In this document: in pieces, positions 57,696 through 64,000 of the stretch
Numbering within the stretch: position 1 is the stretch's first letter
Layout: every line of letters begins with the position of its first letter
NCBI GenBank assembly: GCA_032718475.1
Contig: JAUCBJ010009045.1
Span: 1-64,000, forward strand
Origin: Nemertoderma westbladi
Taxonomy: Eukaryota; Xenacoelomorpha; Nemertodermatida; Nemertodermatidae
Direction of reading: 5' to 3'
DNA: 64,000 nt
Notes under the pieces: model-generated
Told to the model about the DNA's origin: nothing
Database searches by the model: none
Seen by the model: only the letters and a program-made list of their open reading frames with translations
Program-made: the position numbers and the translations under genes

Positions 57696-58470
57696 GGTTG
57701 TAGGGTACCCTAACAATATTTTAAAAAAATGTCGAAAAGGTTTTTTGACTATTTTTAAGATCAAAATTTTTCGAAGATTACAGAAATCGGGTTTTTATAG
57801 GAATAGGATAAGCCTAAGGTGCCCAAATGTCTGTCAGTCGGTCTGTCTGAAAGGTCTGTTAAATCTGAGAGACAGGCAGACCGACAGTCTAGATTTGGTC
57901 AAACTCAAAAACTGACATCAAAAATGAAATCACCGACCAGGAAAACCCCTAGATCGGAATTTTTAGGCAGGTGGAGTACTTACTTATTTTTGACAACCAG
58001 TTTGAATAATTCCTTGTTTTATAAAAAAAATGGCGGGAAGCTTTGAAAACTTGGAATGTCTTTTTCTTGAAAAGTAATTTTTTGTGTTTTTTTTAGACAC
58101 AAAGGTACACTTTTCTGAGGAACTACTGGGTGAAATCTCATGAAATTTTCAGGAAATGTTAACAACAACGATTGGCCTATGCATGACTAGAATGTTGTTG
58201 GATGGGTGCTTTCTTAACAAGTTATTAAGAAAACAGTTGTTGAAATTTCGAATTTGGGTCAAAAACCGGGCATTGTTTTCAAAAATTACTGTAAAAACAA
58301 AAAAAACACAAAAAAATGTAAAAATTTTTAATTTTGTTTAGTCTTACTCTTGTCCGAATGGTTGATACATCTACCTGCAAAATTTCAGGAAATTTTTTCG
58401 GAGTTCTCTCAGAAAGGTACATTTTGTTTAATAGTAAAATATTAAGAAAACCTTGCGGTACCCTACAACC
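57696..58470. mobile_element. TTAA-flanked (piggyBac-like) MITE
   Basis: The ends GGTTGTAGGGTACC and GGTACCCTACAACC are perfect inverted repeats, each flanked by TTAA (57692-57695 and 58471-58474), the piggyBac-type target duplication. The 775-bp interior has no transposase. Confidence 0.75.
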
Positions 58471-58489
58471 TTAAAAATATTGCACATAA

Positions 58490-59110
58490 CTTCTAACTTG
58501 ATTGTAGTGTGTGGGCAGTTTAACATTCAAACGAACTTGGTTGTAGTGTGTGTGCAGTTTTGTCAGCTTACATGACCCTCACACTACAAAGAACTTCGTT
58601 GTAGTGGGCAGTTTAACATTCAAACGAACTTGGTTGTTGTGTGTGTGTAGTTTTGTCAGCTTACGTGCCCTCTTACATGACCCTCACCCACACACCCCAA
58701 CGTGTGTGAAAACATTTTTGGAAAATATTGTGGAGTCGCGGAATAATGATACAGCGCCAGCACATATTGTTTGTAGATCCCCTCGGTCGTGCACTTAGTA
58801 GCCCAAACGCCGCCTCATACAATTTCCTTTTTATGCCGCCCCATTTTCGTATATATCTTGATCTTCCTATTGTTGGCTTTGGATAGGAGCGCTCTTAATC
58901 AGTTTAGCGTAGGACTGGTTTTATTTTGAGAAACAGACAGATTGAGTGACAATTTAATGTTTGAATTTCCCTCCACAATATTTCCAAAAATGTTTTCACA
59001 CACTACAACAAAGTTCGTTGTAGTGTTGGGGAGATGATTGACGAGAAACTCCACACACACAACAACCAAGTAGTTTATTGTTGTGAGATATATTTTTGTG
59101 GCCCAAACGG
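58490..59110. repeat. Direct and inverted repeats (GAACTTNGTTGTAGTG family)
   Basis: A direct duplication of about 120 bp (58505-58580 against 58605-58690) is followed by inverted copies: GTGTGAAAACATTTTTGGAA at about 58702 and its complement at about 58980-59002. GCCCAAACGGCGCCTC at 59101 echoes GCCCAAACGCCGCCTC at 58801. It is probably a decayed inverted-repeat element. Confidence 0.6.
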
Positions 59111-59182
59111 CGCCTCGTCGATACCTGAGGATGTTCAGAGAAAGCTTAGTGAAAATTATCATAGGCGAAATGAAACAATTAT

Positions 59183-62100
59183 CGAAGACATATCTAATAT
59201 TAATGGTGTTCGAGGTGAGTTGGAGTTGATGCGTAAAGATATAGATCTAATTACAACATATCTAAGATTAATGGTGTACGAGGTGAGTTGGAGTTGATGC
59301 GTAAAGATATAGATCTAATTACAACATATCTAAGATTAATGGTGTTCGAGGTGAGTTGGAGTTGATGCGTAAAGATATAGATCTAATTACAACATATCTA
59401 AGATTAATGGTGTTCGAGGTGAGTTGGAGTTGATGCGTAAAGATATAGATCTAATTACAACATATCTAAGATTAATGGTGTACGAGGTGAGTTGGAGTTG
59501 ATGCGTAAAGATATAGATCTAATTAGAACATATCTAAGATTAATGGTGTACGAGGTGAGTTGGAGTTGATGCGTAAAGATATAGATCTAATTACAACATA
59601 TCTAAGATTAATGGTGTTCGAGGTGAGTTGGAGTTGATGCGTAAAGATATAGATCTAATTACAACATATCTAAGATTAATGGTGTTCGAGGTGAGTTGGA
59701 GTTGATGCCTAAAGATATAGATCTAATTACAACATATCTAAGATTAATGGTGTTCGAGGTGAGTTGGAGTTGATGCGTAAAGATATAGATCTAATTACAA
59801 CATATCTAAGATTAATGGTGTTCGAGGTGAGTTGGAGTTGATGCCGTAAAGATATAGATCTAATTACAACATATCTAAGATTAATGGTGTTCGAGGTGAG
59901 TTGGAGTTGATGCGTAAAGATATAGATCTAATTACAACATATCTAAGATTAATGGTGTACGAGGTGAGTTGGAGTTGATGCGTAAAGATATAGATCTAAT
60001 TACAACATATCTAAGATTAATGGTGTACGAGGTGAGTTGGAGTTGATGCGTAAAGATATAGATCTAATTACAACATATCTAAGATTAATGGTGTACGAGG
60101 TGAGTTGGAGTTGATGCGTAAAGATATAGATCTAATTACAACATATCTAAGATTAATGGTGTACGAGGTGAGTTGGAGTTGATGCGTAAAGATATAGATC
60201 TAATTACAACATATCTAAGATTAATGGTGTTCGAGGTGAGTTGGAGTTGATGCGTAAAGATATAGATCTAATTAGAACATATCTAAGATTAATGGTGTTC
60301 GAGGTGAGTTGGAGTTGATGCGTAAAGATATAGATCTAATTACAACATATCTAAGATTAATGGTGTTCGAGGTGAGTTGGAGTTGATGCGTAAAGATATA
60401 GATCTAATTAGAACATATCTAAGATTAATGGTGTTCGAGGTGAGTTGGAGTTGATGCGTAAAGATATAGATCTAATTACAACATATCTAAGATTAATGGT
60501 GTTCGAGGTGAGTTGGAGTTGATGCGTAAAGATATAGATCTAATTAGAACATATCTAAGATTAATGGTGTTCGAGGTGAGTTGGAGTTGATGCGTAAAGA
60601 TATAGATCTAATTACAACATATCTAAGATTAATGGTGTTCGAGGTGAGTTGGAGTTGATGCGTAAAGATATAGATCTAATTAGAACATATCTAAGATTAA
60701 TGGTGTTCGAGGTGAGTTGGAGTTGATGCGTAAAGATATAGATCTAATTACAACATATCTAAGATTAATGGTGTTCGAGGTGAGTTGGAGTTGATGCGTA
60801 AAGATATAGATCTAATTACAACATATCTAAGATTAATGGTGTTCGAGGTGAGTTGGAGTTGATGCGTAAAGATATAGATCTAATTAGAACATATCTAAGA
60901 TTAATGGTGTTCGAGGTGAGTTGGAGTTGATGCGTAAAGATATAGATCTAATTACAACATATCTAAGATTAATGGTGTACGAGGTGAGTTGGAGTTGATG
61001 CGTAAAGATATAGATCTAATTACAACATATCTAAGATTAATGGTGTTCGAGGTGAGTTGGAGTTGATGCGTAAAGATATAGATCTAATTAGAACATATCT
61101 AAGATTAATGGTGTTCGAGGTGAGTTGGAGTTGATGCGTAAAGATATAGATCTAATTACAACATATCTAAGATTAATGGTGTTCGAGGTGAGTTGGAGTT
61201 GATGCGTAAAGATATAGATCTAATTAGAACATATCTAAGATTAATGGTGTTCGAGGTGAGTTGGAGTTGATGCGTAAAGATATAGATCTAATTACAACAT
61301 ATCTAAGATTAATGGTGTTCGAGGTGAGTTGGAGTTGATGCGTAAAGATATAGATCTAATTACAACATATCTAAGATTAATGGTGTTCGAGGTGAGTTGG
61401 AGTTGATGCGTAAAGATATAGATCTAATTAGAACATATCTAAGATTAATGGTGTTCGAGGTGAGTTGGAGTTGATGCGTAAAGATATAGATCTAATTACA
61501 ACATATCTAAGATTAATGGTGTACGAGGTGAGTTGGAGTTGATGCGTAAAGATATAGATCTAATTAGAACATATCTAAGATTAATGGTGTACGAGGTGAG
61601 TTGGAGTTGATGCGTAAAGATATAGATCTAATTAGAACATATCTAAGATTAATGGTGTACGAGGTGAGTTGGAGTTGATGCGTAAAGATATAGATCTAAT
61701 TAGAACATATCTAAGATTAATGGTGTTCGAGGTGAGTTGGAGTTGATGCGTAAAGATATAGATCTAATTACAACATATCTAAGATTAATGGTGTTCGAGG
61801 TGAGTTGGAGTTGATGCGTAAAGATATAGATCTAATTAGAACATATCTAAGATTAATGGTGTTCGAGGTGAGTTGGAGTTGATGCGTAAAGATATAGATC
61901 TAATTACAACATATCTAAGATTAATGGTGTACGAGGTGAGTTGGAGTTGATGCGTAAAGATATAGATCTAATTAGAACATATCTAAGATTAATGGTGTAC
62001 GAGGTGAGTTGGAGTTGATGCGTAAAGATATAGATCTAATTAGAACATATCTAAGATTAATGGTGTACGAGGTGAGTTGGAGTTGATGCGTAAAGATATA

Positions 62101-64000
62101 GATCTAATTACAACATATCTAAGATTAATGGTGTACGAGGTGAGTTGGAGTTGATGCGTAAAGATATAGATCTAATTAGAACATATCTAAGATTAATGGT
62201 GTTCGAGGTGAGTTGGAGTTGATGCGTAAAGATATAGATCTAATTACAACATATCTAAGATTAATGGTGTTCGAGGTGAGTTGGAGTTGATGCGTAAAGA
62301 TATAGATCTAATTACAACATATCTAAGATTAATGGTGTACGAGGTGAGTTGGAGTTGATGCGTAAAGATATAGATCTAATTAGAACATATCTAAGATTAA
62401 TGGTGTACGAGGTGAGTTGGAGTTGATGCGTAAAGATATAGATCTAATTACAACATATCTAAGATTAATGGTGTACGAGGTGAGTTGGAGTTGATGCGTA
62501 AAGATATAGATCTAATTACAACATATCTAAGATTAATGGTGTTCGAGGTGAGTTGGAGTTGATGCGTAAAGATATAGATCTAATTACAACATATCTAAGA
62601 TTAATGGTGTACGAGGTGAGTTGGAGTTGATGCGTAAAGATATAGATCTAATTACAACATATCTAAGATTAATGGTGTTCGAGGTGAGTTGGAGTTGATG
62701 CGTAAAGATATAGATCTAATTACAACATATCTAAGATTAATGGTGTTCGAGGTGAGTTGGAGTTGATGCGTAAAGATATAGATCTAATTACAACATATCT
62801 AAGATTAATGGTGTTCGAGGTGAGTTGGAGTTGATGCGTAAAGATATAGATCTAATTAGAACATATCTAAGATTAATGGTGTTCGAGGTGAGTTGGAGTT
62901 GATGCGTAAAGATATAGATCTAATTACAACATATCTAAGATTAATGGTGTTCGAGGTGAGTTGGAGTTGATGCGTAAAGATATAGATCTAATTACAACAT
63001 ATCTAAGATTAATGGTGTTCGAGGTGAGTTGGAGTTGATGCGTAAAGATATAGATCTAATTACAACATATCTAAGATTAATGGTGTTCGAGGTGAGTTGG
63101 AGTTGATGCGTAAAGATATAGATCTAATTACAACATATCTAAGATTAATGGTGTTCGAGGTGAGTTGGAGTTGATGCGTAAAGATATAGATCTAATTACA
63201 ACATATCTAAGATTAATGGTGTTCGAGGTGAGTTGGAGTTGATGCGTAAAGATATAGATCTAATTACAACATATCTAAGATTAATGGTGTTCGAGGTGAG
63301 TTGGAGTTGATGCGTAAAGATATAGATCTAATTACAACATATCTAAGATTAATGGTGTTCGAGGTGAGTTGGAGTTGATGCGTAAAGATATAGATCTAAT
63401 TACAACATATCTAAGATTAATGGTGTTCGAGGTGAGTTGGAGTTGATGCGTAAAGATATAGATCTAATTACAACATATCTAAGATTAATGGTGTACGAGG
63501 TGAGTTGGAGTTGATGCGTAAAGATATAGATCTAATTACAACATATCTAAGATTAATGGTGTTCGAGGTGAGTTGGAGTTGATGCGTAAAGATATAGATC
63601 TAATTAGAACATATCTAAGATTAATGGTGTTCGAGGTGAGTTGGAGTTGATGCGTAAAGATATAGATCTAATTACAACATATCTAAGATTAATGGTGTTC
63701 GAGGTGAGTTGGAGTTGATGCGTAAAGATATAGATCTAATTACAACATATCTAAGATTAATGGTGTTCGAGGTGAGTTGGAGTTGATGCGTAAAGATATA
63801 GATCTAATTACAACATATCTAAGATTAATGGTGTTCGAGGTGAGTTGGAGTTGATGCGTAAAGATATAGATCTAATTACAACATATCTAAGATTAATGGT
63901 GTTCGAGGTGAGTTGGAGTTGATGCGTAAAGATATAGATCTAATTACAACATATCTAAGATTAATGGTGTTCGAGGTGAGTTGGAGTTGATGCGTAAAGA
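59183..64000. repeat. 68-bp minisatellite running off the window, 70 or more copies
   Basis: The unit is GTTCGAGGTGAGTTGGAGTT, GATGCGTAAAGATATAGATC, then TAATTACAACATATCTAAGA and TTAATGGT, very homogeneous with two main variable sites (TTCG/TACG and TACAAC/TAGAAC). Each unit contains CGAG|GTGAGT, a near-perfect splice donor. The first unit continues an open stretch starting about 59034. Period 68 is not divisible by three, so no long ORF survives. Confidence 0.98.

Overview
This window is animal nuclear DNA, probably from an aquatic invertebrate. The evidence is spliced genes with GT/AG introns, polyadenylation signals, tRNA-derived SINEs, LINE fragments, MITEs, C2H2 zinc fingers, a neuronal-type synaptobrevin and a two-selenocysteine protein family known from aquatic organisms. 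The species cannot be named from sequence alone. Roughly 40% of the window is minisatellite, with periods of 12, 20, 23, 24, 30, 38, 40, 42, 61 and 68 bp.

Layout, + strand unless stated. (1) 1.08-4.9 kb: a selenoprotein L-like gene with a UxxU motif made by two in-frame TGA codons, an uninterrupted CDS and a good SECIS candidate about 2.8 kb past the stop, with a 20-bp minisatellite between them. (2) 5.2-14.3 kb: a four-exon KLHDC9-like kelch gene. A 24-bp minisatellite starts exactly at the exon 2 donor and repeats that donor through intron 2; the array is split by an insertion that carries MITEs, a complete hammerhead ribozyme motif and a 3' poly(A). (3) 14.3-19.4 kb: MITEs and a 23-bp minisatellite. 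(4) 19.4-36.1 kb: an eight-exon DNase I-family gene, phase-consistent across all junctions, with a C-terminal extension of about 130 residues. Its introns hold a 30-bp minisatellite, a SINE with half a hammerhead motif, a nest of transposons (a P/THAP9-like element whose left terminal repeat was hit by an RLE-type LINE) and a complete single-exon C2H2 zinc-finger gene. (5) 36.5-42.9 kb: a 38-bp array split by a fold-back element, then MITEs and AT-rich DNA. (6) 42.9-43.3 kb, minus strand: an intronless synaptobrevin/VAMP. (7) 44-51 kb: SINE, LINE fragment, unidentified coding-like pieces, a 61-bp array and a 1-kb fold-back element. (8) 51.3-55.6 kb: a 42-bp hairpin-forming array with 714-bp higher-order structure. 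(9) 56.3-57.2 kb, minus strand: the last two exons of an FBXL/AMN1-type leucine-rich-repeat gene, whose stop-codon region is the first unit of a 40-bp array. (10) 57.7-64 kb: a TTAA-flanked element, inverted repeats and a 68-bp array that runs off the window and carries a strong splice-donor match in each unit.

The strongest unusual signals are the selenoprotein, which is invisible to ordinary ORF callers, the hammerhead ribozyme in a SINE-like context, and the repeated link between minisatellites and gene boundary signals (splice donors, a stop codon, a splice-acceptor-like motif). The long ORFs inside the arrays come from periods divisible by three and are not called as genes.
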